A DNA stretch of 35,562 nucleotides, from contig JAJCXK010000061.1 in NCBI GenBank assembly GCA_029263475.1, positions 1 through 35,562 on the forward strand, read 5' to 3'. Position numbers and translations under genes: made by a program. The DNA is from Candidatus Nitrosopumilus sp. GTDB taxonomy: Archaea > Thermoproteota > Nitrososphaeria > Nitrososphaerales > Nitrosopumilaceae. Below are positions 14,872 through 21,720 of this stretch, piece by piece. Under the pieces are notes generated by a model, which was given only the letters and a program-made list of their open reading frames with translations, had not been told where the DNA came from and ran no database searches. The first letter of the stretch is position 1, and every line of letters starts with the position of its first letter.

Positions 14872-15219
14872 GTGCCCGCAAATGGACCAGTCAGCATAAT
14901 CAGGCAGACAATCTATTGTTTCATCCCAATACTGGATCTGTATGCAGCATATCACATCAAGAAACTGCGCATGTATCTACTAATCATGATTCTTACCGGA
15001 CTTGCTATGAGTGTGGTTGGTGAAGTAATCAATCCATCAGGATTATCAGACCAGTCAATGACATCTAGCGATGATCCGCATCCTGACTTTGGTAAAGTTA
15101 TGTTTGGACCAAATCCAGGTATATCCATTCCCATAACGATATCTTATACTGCAATAGCATATGCCATTGCGATATATTTTATCAGAAAATGGTCCAAAAA
15201 ATGGAATGAGCGGTTCTAA
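14872..15219 (+). CDS. Small membrane protein with about three helices
   Basis: 115 residues from the GTG at 14872. The frame opens at a GTG 18 nt earlier, but the TATA-like TGTTATATTT (about 14841-14850) is ~28 nt before 14872, which favours the downstream GTG. Hydrophobic segments lie near residues 10-27, 33-53 and 84-104, with a polar loop (Asp/Pro/Gly-rich) between the second and third and a Lys/Trp-rich C-terminus. No family recognised. Confidence 0.65.
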   Translation: MPANGPVSIIRQTIYCFIPILDLYAAYHIKKLRMYLLIMILTGLAMSVVGEVINPSGLSDQSMTSSDDPHPDFGKVMFGPNPGISIPITISYTAIAYAIAIYFIRKWSKKWNERF

Positions 15220-15318
15220 AAAGAATTTTTACATTCCCATATCAAAACAGAGTCGAAATCGATGAATGATTGATAAGTCCTACGTGTTGCTCTTAAGCAA
15301 ATTTCACGTATTGTATTC

Positions 15319-15450
15319 ATGAACAAATCAAACAATCAAAAATCAAAGGAAATTTCCCTTACCGTAGACGGCGTATGGGGAATCGCAAAGAACACATTCA
15401 GCAAGATACGAGAACATCAGCTTACCATCAGAGTAGACAGACTTCAGTAA
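15319..15450 (+). CDS. Small basic protein (43 aa)
   Basis: From ATG: a polar N-terminus, then EISLTVDGVWGIAKNTFSK and IREHQLTIRVDRLQ. The strand-helix-strand pattern and basic charge are compatible with a nucleic-acid-binding or regulatory miniprotein, but no family is recognised. A hairpin terminator overlaps its stop codon. Confidence 0.5.
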   Translation: MNKSNNQKSKEISLTVDGVWGIAKNTFSKIREHQLTIRVDRLQ

Positions 15451-15478
15451 ATAACTGAAGCAGTTCTTTCTTTATTCT
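15442..15478 (+). terminator. Hairpin plus T-rich tract
   Basis: CTTCAG, 7 nt, CTGAAG (15442-15460), then a T-rich run to about 15478. It covers the stop codon of the 43-residue gene. Confidence 0.5.
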
Positions 15479-15778
15479 ATCCGCCAATTCAACGAAGTAC
15501 GAATAAAAAAATAGTTTCCACTAGCAATTACTTTTCCATCTAGGTCATCGGCAAAGTTGGGAGTCTAGGATTTTGCAATATCCATTCATCCTTGAAATTT
15601 CCCTTCTTAAACACCAAATCAGTAAAAACTTTTCATCGACAATCGTTTACTTGAATTTCTACAGAGATAGCACATGGTTTCTTAGTTAAAATGGCGTTAG
15701 CTTCAACTACTTAGAGTCAGCTAATTAGGGAGATCTAATTTTCACATACTTTAAATCAAATCTGGAGATAGTAACAAT
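15479..15778. other. Intergenic region
   Basis: A weak minus-strand frame at 15540-15617 (TTG start, 25 residues, KKGNFKDEWILQNPRLP) is the only coding-like segment. TATA-like CTTTAAATC near 15748-15756 belongs to the next gene. Confidence 0.35.
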
Positions 15779-15952
15779 ATGAAAGATGAATCATGTAGAA
15801 GGTGTGGAAACGATCTTGAAGTAAATAAAAAATGTGATGTTTGTTACATTCCAAACCAGATGTATTGTCATGAATGTGGATATGTGTCAGATGAACAAAT
15901 TCATGTTCAGTGCATGATATCTAGTAAGAATCATGTCTCGTTAGTAAATTGA
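15779..15952 (+). CDS. Zinc-finger microprotein with three Cys pairs (57 aa)
   Basis: SCRRCGNDLE, KCDVCYI and YCHECGY give three CxxC units, followed by H and C that could complete a second zinc site, as in small cross-brace fingers. A TATA-like CTTTAAATC lies ~28 nt before the ATG, supporting a leaderless start. It precedes the rhodanese gene by 51 nt, which has its own TATA box. Confidence 0.65.
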   Translation: MKDESCRRCGNDLEVNKKCDVCYIPNQMYCHECGYVSDEQIHVQCMISSKNHVSLVN

Positions 15953-16003
15953 TTTTAAAAAATGTGAATGCAGAAATATGTTATACATACGTAATTTTTT
16001 ACC

Positions 16004-16297
16004 ATGGCGGATAAAATTACAGCTGATGAACTCAGAGTACAGCAGACGGATTTTGTGATCATGGACGTACGTGAATCTGATGAACTGGATGGTGGAAAAA
16101 TAGTGGGTTCCACACACATGACCTTGGGACTATCCATTAGAAATGCAAAGAAAAAACAAATCGAAGACATGAGAGATAAGAAAATATGCACCTATTGTGG
16201 AACAGGGTACAGAGGAAACATCGCAGCGGATGAACTAGTGAAAGAAGGATTCAATGCAATTACACTTGATGGCGGCTATTCCACTTGGAATCAGTAG
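16004..16297 (+). CDS. Single-domain rhodanese (sulfurtransferase)
   Basis: 97 residues, the usual length of a single rhodanese domain. ITADEL at the N-terminus, VIMDVRESDELDGGKIVGS, then the active-site loop YCGTGYRG with catalytic C65 and R70, and a C-terminal ITLDGGYSTWN typical of the family. Such proteins carry persulfide sulfur for cofactor or tRNA modification, or detoxify sulfur species. A TATA element (GTTATACATAC) ~25 nt before the ATG supports the start. The ligand is not deducible. Confidence 0.85.
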   Translation: MADKITADELRVQQTDFVIMDVRESDELDGGKIVGSTHMTLGLSIRNAKKKQIEDMRDKKICTYCGTGYRGNIAADELVKEGFNAITLDGGYSTWNQ

Positions 16298-16306
16298 GGT
16301 GATTTA

Positions 16307-16657
16307 TCAATCATTCCAAATAGATTGGGTTTTGAGCCATTGAATAAGATCTCTGTAGAGAATACTTTTATGCATGTTTAGCACCCCTATCTCAAGATTA
16401 GTAGATGATTTAACGGTTTTTGTGTATTTTTCATACACTGCAAAAATTATCTTGTCAAGAAACATTTCATTTTGCATTTCTTTTTTTGCAAGCTCCTCAG
16501 ATTCAGTCATTGCAAAACTGGCAAACAATACGCCATCAACCCAATACGCATTAGCAGCTTCTAAAGAAGACATCATGCCTATCAGATCATCCAAGCTTAA
16601 CTTGATCATGTCTCGAACATAGATTTTGTCATAAGGTTTATGAACAAATTCAGTCAT
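16307..16657 (-). CDS. Hypothetical protein (116 aa)
   Basis: Mostly helical and soluble: LSLDDLIGMMSSLEAANAYW, then ESEELAKKEMQNEMFLDKII and a C-terminal LYRDLIQWLKTQSIW. No motif is known to me. It is convergent with the rhodanese and divergent from the gene at 16727, with promoters of both in the 69-nt gap. Confidence 0.65.
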   Translation of the reverse strand: MTEFVHKPYDKIYVRDMIKLSLDDLIGMMSSLEAANAYWVDGVLFASFAMTESEELAKKEMQNEMFLDKIIFAVYEKYTKTVKSSTNLEIGVLNMHKSILYRDLIQWLKTQSIWND

Positions 16658-16726
16658 GCAACATCACCGTTTCCAAGACTAATGAATATTTGGAAATGTT
16701 ATAACTGGTTTTTCTAAGCAGGGAAC

Positions 16727-16963
16727 ATGGATGAGTCATCAGATGATTCGTTGTCGCACGATGTGTTTGTGACAGAATTTCCAAAGCAGGGTTTTGGGAT
16801 AGTGGACTATCTTCAAGGACGAGTGCATTTTGCCCTACTTGATCAAATGAAGCTCATGAGCAAGTCAGGGATGAGTCAAGTGCAAATCAAAGAGGCCATG
16901 ATGATAAAGATTACCGAAATAATAGATAGTTTCGAGCCTGAAAAAGAATCAAAAAGTTTGTGA
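16727..16963 (+). CDS. Hypothetical protein (78 aa)
   Basis: TATA-like TGTTATAACTG ~28 nt before the ATG indicates a leaderless start. The N-terminus is acidic and serine-rich; the middle has two predicted helices (HFALLDQMKLMSKSGMSQVQ, IKEAMMIKITEIIDSF). No family recognised. A hairpin terminator follows. Confidence 0.65.
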   Translation: MDESSDDSLSHDVFVTEFPKQGFGIVDYLQGRVHFALLDQMKLMSKSGMSQVQIKEAMMIKITEIIDSFEPEKESKSL

Positions 16964-16971
16964 CTCCATCT

Positions 16972-16996
16972 TTGCAGACTCTGCAATAATTATTTT
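16972..16996 (+). terminator. Short hairpin and T-rich tract
   Basis: TTGCAG-3-CTGCAA (16972-16986), then TAATTATTTT, just after the stop at 16963. Confidence 0.5.
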
Positions 16997-17164
16997 ATGA
17001 CATTTACAATAACAATTGGAATGTGGCAAGTCATTATCCATCCTATATCGACATTCTTTTGTGTGTTCAACCATCATTTTTTAGAATCACTTTTTGACAT
17101 ACTGCGATGTTTGTATGGTACTACAAAAAAGTTGTTCAAAAAACATGATTCCCATATTTTTTGC

Positions 17165-17557
17165 TCATTGTTTGGTCGGATCTTTACTCAATATGTTTAG
17201 TACATGTTCTATGATCTGCTTTTGACCACCCTCATGCATGTTTGTCCTAACTGCATCTGAACCCATACTGACAAAAATCAGGTTGTCATCACCCAGAGGA
17301 AATGTCATTCGAGTGATTTTTTCAAATGTGGCAACAGCATAAAGGCCATGTCCGATTTTAGGAATTAGTTCGTTCCTGCCCTTCCATGCAATTGAGGCTC
17401 GTTTCAGGGATGCAGCAGTCTCATCTGCGGAGAGATAGTTTGTAATGCCTTCTCGGTGGTTGGTTGCAAGTATGTCGCCATCATTGTCAGTCACTAAGCT
17501 ATGTCGAATATTGACATCAGAGTCCATTATTCTTTTTAATAGATTGGCAAAATCCAT
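17165..17557 (-). CDS. Roadblock/LC7-like small protein (130 aa)
   Basis: Sequence of alternating strands and helices: IRHSLVTDNDGDILATNHRE, a helix with LSADETAASLKRASIAW, then GLYAVATFEKITRMTFPLG and NLIFVSMGSDAV. This order resembles Roadblock/LC7 or profilin-like domains; similar small proteins are common in thaumarchaea. It probably binds a partner protein or signals; no catalytic residues are evident. Fold inferred by eye only. Confidence 0.6.
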   Translation of the reverse strand: MDFANLLKRIMDSDVNIRHSLVTDNDGDILATNHREGITNYLSADETAASLKRASIAWKGRNELIPKIGHGLYAVATFEKITRMTFPLGDDNLIFVSMGSDAVRTNMHEGGQKQIIEHVLNILSKDPTKQ

Positions 17558-17615
17558 TCCTTAGCTATGTCAAAATAATACTTAACATTTTATGGATTGC
17601 CATTAGAACAGACTT

Positions 17616-17864
17616 CTAGGACGAGGAAGATTTGCATTCAAGGTATTCTGCAACTGCAGCATTGAAATCTTCCAATAATTTTTGATCATCGAATTCAGAA
17701 TCCCTGAGTAGTTTTAGACATTTTTCAATTTCTTCTCTTAAAACATACAGGATTCTCTTATCATCACAGTGCATAAAGAATGCAAATTTAAAATTGAATT
17801 TATCTTTATCTTGATAATATACTGTGTAACAGTACCAATAGAAATTTTCTTTTGTGCAATCCAT
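17616..17864 (-). CDS. Hypothetical protein (82 aa)
   Basis: Aromatic- and Cys-containing N-terminus (ENFYWYCYTVYYQDKDKF), then a helical C-terminus (REEIEKCLKLLRDSEFDDQK). The frame is open further upstream with coding-like residues including several Cys, but without ATG, so the true start is uncertain. A second minus-strand frame overlaps its N-terminus. Confidence 0.55.
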   Translation of the reverse strand: MDCTKENFYWYCYTVYYQDKDKFNFKFAFFMHCDDKRILYVLREEIEKCLKLLRDSEFDDQKLLEDFNAAVAEYLECKSSSS

Positions 17865-17920
17865 ACCACAAACATGCCAACAAGTGCACCCGGAACGCTC
17901 ATCATCCCCATAATAATCAC
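17738..17920 (-). CDS. Possible membrane microprotein overlapping the 82-residue gene
   Basis: The first ~25 residues (MIIMGMMSVPGALVGMFVVW) form a convincing membrane helix; the remaining 35 look like an out-of-frame reading of the neighbouring gene. It may be a real short gene, or the two frames may be parts of one frameshifted membrane protein. Confidence 0.3.
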   Translation of the reverse strand: MIIMGMMSVPGALVGMFVVWIAQKKISIGTVTQYIIKIKINSILNLHSLCTVMIRESCMF

Positions 17921-18232
17921 CAGAATTTCAGAAAATCAGGCGGCAAATTACATCCCGAAACTCCTCTAAATCCACATAATTAGATATACATCATTCCCAA
18001 CTGCGTATGTGTATATCAAAAATGCCACTTGAAATTTCTAAAACACTACCAAACAGAGATACAATGATAATTGATATGATAAGTTAAGATGCCGACTTGT
18101 TGCAAATTTCTCAAAATATTATTTTATGAACATTGTTAATTGAAAAAATAAAATGGAGAATATTGATGACGTATCTGATATTTGTTCACGTTTTGTCAAT
18201 CGTTTGATGGTAATAAAACGGAAATTAATATT

Positions 18233-18304
18233 TCATTCATCAGAGATTAGCCAAGATGCACCAATTGCATCTTCCCACATAGTTTCATCATCATTATCTT
18301 TCAT
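18233..18304 (-). CDS. Acidic microprotein with strong promoter (23 aa)
   Basis: MKDNDDETMWEDAIGASWLI and three more residues. A good TATA box (GTTATATACG on this strand, near 18325-18334) lies about 25 nt before the ATG. The plus-strand frame across the same DNA (18153-18332) is serine-rich as expected for an antisense reading. Confidence 0.5.
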   Translation of the reverse strand: MKDNDDETMWEDAIGASWLISDE

Positions 18305-18449
18305 GATACAGTTCAAGCATATTCGTATATAACAAAGATGAACGATTGATTAGTAACCAACGAATCCACAAAATGTCTTTGAATTGTTTAGTTCATTCTC
18401 ATTACAAGACTAAACTAGGGCATCAGGGATTCGATTCCAATACAATTGT

Positions 18450-18935
18450 TTATTTTTGAGAGTTTGCATTTTTCTCATAGTAAAACTCCTGTCTTTTCAA
18501 ATCTTTTTCAGAAATGATCCTGCATTTTCTAATGGGCACCAATCTAGAAATTTGTTCATAGGTGTTCATGTCCCTTACATCAGCAGCATATGCAATCTGT
18601 AATAACGGGGATTTCTCCTCGATCATTGGCTTTGCCTGCTCATACCCCCCACTCTGCCTCATTCCTGTCCTGAATAATCCTATATGAGTACCCGTTTTGG
18701 ACATTTGTGGATCTTGGTAGCAACAAATTGCATATTCGCCATTGTCTTTTTCAATAATAGTTAATCTAGTAAATTTGTCACTCCAATCCTCGACCTCTCG
18801 GGCAATTAGCATTGCCTCTTTTTTGTCCTCAAACACAGTGGATACGACCAATCTGTCCTTTTCATAGGCCCACGAAATTCCATAAAAGTTATTGTGCCAG
18901 TCAATATCAAAAGACATGTTTCTCGTTTTGAACAT
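18450..18935 (-). CDS. Hypothetical protein (161 aa)
   Basis: Soluble alpha/beta protein: SFDIDWHNNFYGISWAYEKD, RLVVSTVFEDKKEAMLIARE, FTRLTIIEKDNGEYAICCYQ, then a region with GTHIGLFRTGMRQSGGYEQ. No family recognised. An internal ATG six codons in (MSFDID) is an alternative start. No cofactor motif is visible. Confidence 0.65.
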   Translation of the reverse strand: MFKTRNMSFDIDWHNNFYGISWAYEKDRLVVSTVFEDKKEAMLIAREVEDWSDKFTRLTIIEKDNGEYAICCYQDPQMSKTGTHIGLFRTGMRQSGGYEQAKPMIEEKSPLLQIAYAADVRDMNTYEQISRLVPIRKCRIISEKDLKRQEFYYEKNANSQK

Positions 18936-19351
18936 TGTTAAATTAATGCTTTCTAAACGGTACTAGTGGAAACATCTTTTTTCTCATGCGTGAAATGACT
19001 TCCTTTATGGCCAATCTCCAAACTGCATCGTCCATCGTGGTCATCAAAATAGCATCGGGCAGGCATTGGGAAAAACATTACAGAATACCTTCAAAATAGA
19101 AATTATGTCGATGTATCATGATTGTCATCAGAATCTAGGTTCAAAACAAAAAATCGTATTAATATCTTTTTTTATGTTTGTGTCATGTTTCGAAAGAGAG
19201 TTTATGAGTATTTTTAAAAACAAATTAATCCACGATTCTCTTAAATAATATCTACAGAACCAATTCAAATTTTTTCAAAACTGATAATTGTTGTCCAAGT
19301 GACTAAATTTAGGAATTTCTAATAGATGCAAACAAACCCATCGCAAATTAT
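18936..19351. other. Intergenic region with possible gene fragments
   Basis: Plus-strand fragments near 18988-19130 (for example IGKNITEYLQNRNYVDVS in one frame and an ATG frame of 37 codons in another) look like pieces of a decayed gene, none intact. Nothing else is seen. Confidence 0.35.
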
Positions 19352-19504
19352 CTAAAGATCACGTTTCTTTAATAACGCATCCTCAGGAGTTTTATTTTTG
19401 TTTGATTCCCAATGCCAATTGTGTTGCTTCTTCCAGTGAGATTCTAGTTCCTCAGTAGTGGGATCTTTTCCAAGGGGAGTCCCACATATTTTACACTGTA
19501 TCAT
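19352..19504 (-). CDS. Small zinc-finger protein (50 aa)
   Basis: MIQCKICGTPLGKDPTTEEL, then SHWKKQHNWHW: a C-x2-C pair followed by H-x4-H (with a further H), a C2H2-like zinc site, and a basic tail. Its start lies within the end of the ORF at 19491-19583 (14-nt overlap). Confidence 0.6.
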   Translation of the reverse strand: MIQCKICGTPLGKDPTTEELESHWKKQHNWHWESNKNKTPEDALLKKRDL

Positions 19505-19583
19505 TTTTTAGATCCTCAAATTCTTTCTTTTTTCTTTTAATTATGGGATGACATTGTGCTGGGAAATTTTCATCATCAGGCAT
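19491..19583 (-). CDS. Basic microprotein upstream of the zinc finger (30 aa)
   Basis: From ATG 19583: MPDDENFPAQCHPIIKRKKK. The frame is open upstream with coding-like residues (NSLFCPVSHHI) but meets a TGA at 19618-19620 before any start. With that part it would have a C..HH..C-H zinc pattern. It overlaps the next gene by 14 nt. Confidence 0.4.
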   Translation of the reverse strand: MPDDENFPAQCHPIIKRKKKEFEDLKNDTV

Positions 19584-19633
19584 GATATGATGAGAAACTG
19601 GACAAAATAAAGAGTTTTGTCATGCCAAAATGA

Positions 19634-19975
19634 TCATTTGTATTTTTTGTTTGTTCTATATCTATCACGTTTTCGTTTTTGTTCCATATCCATTATTTGG
19701 TATGTTCTTCCGAGGGCACAAAGCTTCATCTCTCCAGAAAATTCGTCATGAATGGATTCGCATGAACCGTTTGATAATAATTCACCTACAATAGTCCATG
19801 CCATATCTTCAGAGACTTCAAATTTGTAGTGAATTGTAGATACTTTTGTAAAATATCTATTTCCAGAGTTTCTCAAAACAAATTGTTCAATTTTTTGCTC
19901 TATGGCAAGATTGGGTTCTCTCTTTTTGAAGTTTCCATATGGTTTTCTTTCAGACATTCTTTGAATCCATCTCAT
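19634..19975 (-). CDS. Winged-helix-like basic protein (113 aa)
   Basis: Highly basic ends enclose a helical/strand core: NLAIEQKIEQFVLRNSGNRY, FTKVSTIHYKFEVSEDMAWT, IVGELLSNGSCESIHDEF, which reads like a winged helix (helix, helix, recognition helix, wing). The internal ATG (MSERKPYG) six codons in may be the real start. It follows the gene at 19993 by 17 nt on the same strand. DNA binding is inferred. Confidence 0.6.
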   Translation of the reverse strand: MRWIQRMSERKPYGNFKKREPNLAIEQKIEQFVLRNSGNRYFTKVSTIHYKFEVSEDMAWTIVGELLSNGSCESIHDEFSGEMKLCALGRTYQIMDMEQKRKRDRYRTNKKYK

Positions 19976-19992
19976 CTCATATTTTATCTAAA

Positions 19993-20586
19993 TCATTCAG
20001 AGTTAAGGGAGTCAGGATCATTGTTTCTTGGCAAGTATTTGTCAGATAATTTACTTTTCATCTTATCGTCAAATTCCTCTTGTAATCTAGTTAGGTAGAT
20101 TTCAGCCTCCGTTTCATCTTCAGGTATGCCAGTATCAGTCGTATAGTTAAAACCCGTAGCCAAATGATAGAATTCTTCAAAAAATTCTTTACAATCAATA
20201 ACATCAGCATCATTGTCTATCAAAATTACCAAACAACCATGATCAATTCTGAAATTTAGGCATACTTCTTCTTCAATCATAATATCAGTCATTACGGCCA
20301 TCAGATATGGAACATATTTTTCTTCTAGAATTCCTCGATCTTTGTTTGCAATCCACATTTCGTTACCATCCAACAAATGATCAAAGGTTCTAACAGAGGT
20401 ATCCCGAACATCAGAATCAGGATATCCAAGTTTCGAGGTCCATGATTCTACAACGGTATTTAATTCAACATATGCTAGATCAAATCTTAAATTTTCATTA
20501 ATTTGTTCATATTCCCATACCTGTTTGTTTGTCCACATTGGAGAATATTTTAGAATCAATTTCCTTGTTTCAGAATTCAACATCAT
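19993..20586 (-). CDS. Hypothetical protein (197 aa)
   Basis: Acidic, soluble, no membrane segment. Regions: NKQVWEYEQINENLRFDLAY, GILEEKYVPYLMAVMTDIMI, CLNFRIDHGCLVILIDNDAD and an acidic C-terminus. I recognise no family. Co-directional with the winged-helix-like gene and probably co-transcribed. Confidence 0.65.
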   Translation of the reverse strand: MMLNSETRKLILKYSPMWTNKQVWEYEQINENLRFDLAYVELNTVVESWTSKLGYPDSDVRDTSVRTFDHLLDGNEMWIANKDRGILEEKYVPYLMAVMTDIMIEEEVCLNFRIDHGCLVILIDNDADVIDCKEFFEEFYHLATGFNYTTDTGIPEDETEAEIYLTRLQEEFDDKMKSKLSDKYLPRNNDPDSLNSE

Positions 20587-20718
20587 TTCCCATTCTTTCT
20601 GTTGTTTAACTTTATCTTAGTCAAAATGTGAAAAGTCCATGAATATGTTTTTTGAACTTTTTATCACTCACAATTCAAAAAATTATTTTCAAATATTTTT
20701 AAAACAAGCAGTGAGGGT

Positions 20719-21348
20719 TTAGACTTTATTTACATCGTATACAGGGTATTGGTTTTTTAGAATGTTTAATTCATTTGATGTGATTTCATCAAACTCAAAA
20801 CCTTCAAGATTTTTCGCATGTATGTAAAGATCACTTCCAATAAAAAAGGTATTAGGTTTTCCCACATGATTAATTTTTGCGCACATGTTTACCGTGGACC
20901 CAAAAATATCACTGGTTGATGAAAATGTAGACGATGCAAGAAATACTTTTCCATAATCACTGCTCACTCTATAGCTGATACTGGGAAGTCCCTCATCCTC
21001 GAGATTTTGATTTAGATCATTTCTTTTTTTTACCACATCCAAATTACAATTAAACGAGGAAAGTATCACGTTATTTGATGCAGATGAATCTTCGAAATAA
21101 TACAAAAGAGAATCTCCGATATTTTTTACGACAGTTCCATTGTGTGACTGTACGAGATCCGAAATATAGTTGAGGAAGATTGAATAAAACAAACCCAGTT
21201 TTGCTTCAGAAATGGTTGATGCAGTCCTTGTAGAATTTACGATGTCAACTATTGAGACACAGCAAGTTTGAGGCTTTCCTGAAAATTTTAACAGTTCTGT
21301 TTGCCTGATTTCTCGTTCCAGATGATCTTCACTGAGTTCTACGGGCAT
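20719..21348 (-). CDS. Class III adenylate/guanylate cyclase
   Basis: 209 residues, essentially one cyclase domain. It makes a cyclic nucleotide from ATP (or GTP) with two metal ions. Metal-binding Asp are D35 in VSIVDIVNSTR and D79 in VKNIGDSLLYYF. K75 occupies the adenine-selecting Lys position and D147 in SDIFGSTVNM the second purine-selecting position, so ATP is the likely substrate. N154 is conserved, but the transition-state Arg is replaced by K158 (NMCAKI). The ATG is 3 nt after the receiver stop, so kinase, receiver and cyclase form one operon. Homodimerisation is expected for the family. Confidence 0.85.
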   Translation of the reverse strand: MPVELSEDHLEREIRQTELLKFSGKPQTCCVSIVDIVNSTRTASTISEAKLGLFYSIFLNYISDLVQSHNGTVVKNIGDSLLYYFEDSSASNNVILSSFNCNLDVVKKRNDLNQNLEDEGLPSISYRVSSDYGKVFLASSTFSSTSDIFGSTVNMCAKINHVGKPNTFFIGSDLYIHAKNLEGFEFDEITSNELNILKNQYPVYDVNKV

Positions 21349-21351
21349 CGT

Positions 21352-21720
21352 TCAGAATTGGATGGCCACATTGCTGATGGATTCAAATAGCGTACTAGGA
21401 TCAAATGGTTTTCTCAGACAGTTTTTTACACCCATGTCAATCCAATCTTGAATTTCTTTATCAGAAATAGCTGCGGCAGTAAATAGAATAACCTTATTTT
21501 TCTCCAAATCTCCAGAATTTTTCATACTCTTGATCACGTCCAATCCGCTGAATTCTGGCATGGTGACATCAAGCAAAATCACATCAAAACTTTCTTTTAA
21601 AATTAAACTCAATGCATCCTTACCATTGTTAACTGGCGTAACATCATATCCTCCAGATTCTAAAAGATCACTTAGCAACTCTGTAATGTCGTCATTATCA
21701 TCAACAACTAGAATGTTCAC
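21352..21720 (-). CDS. Stand-alone response-regulator receiver domain
   Basis: 122 residues from the GTG at 21720, inside the 3' end of the kinase gene. The frame is open to 21846, but the added residues are an out-of-frame reading of the kinase. Receiver landmarks: acidic pair in VVDDNDD near the N-terminus, phospho-acceptor in VILLDVTMPEFSG, Thr in LFTAAA and Lys in CLRKPFD. No output domain is attached, so it must act by protein contact, plausibly on the cyclase encoded next. Confidence 0.88.
   Translation of the reverse strand: MNILVVDDNDDITELLSDLLESGGYDVTPVNNGKDALSLILKESFDVILLDVTMPEFSGLDVIKSMKNSGDLEKNKVILFTAAAISDKEIQDWIDMGVKNCLRKPFDPSTLFESISNVAIQF

Noticed and set aside
18153..18332. 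Plus-strand ORF of 59 codons
   Set aside because: Serine-rich composition fits an antisense reading of the minus-strand ORF at 18233-18304, which has the better promoter.
18361..18445. tRNA-like T-loop (GGATTCGATTCC)
   Set aside because: No matching T stem, anticodon arm or acceptor stem could be built around it.
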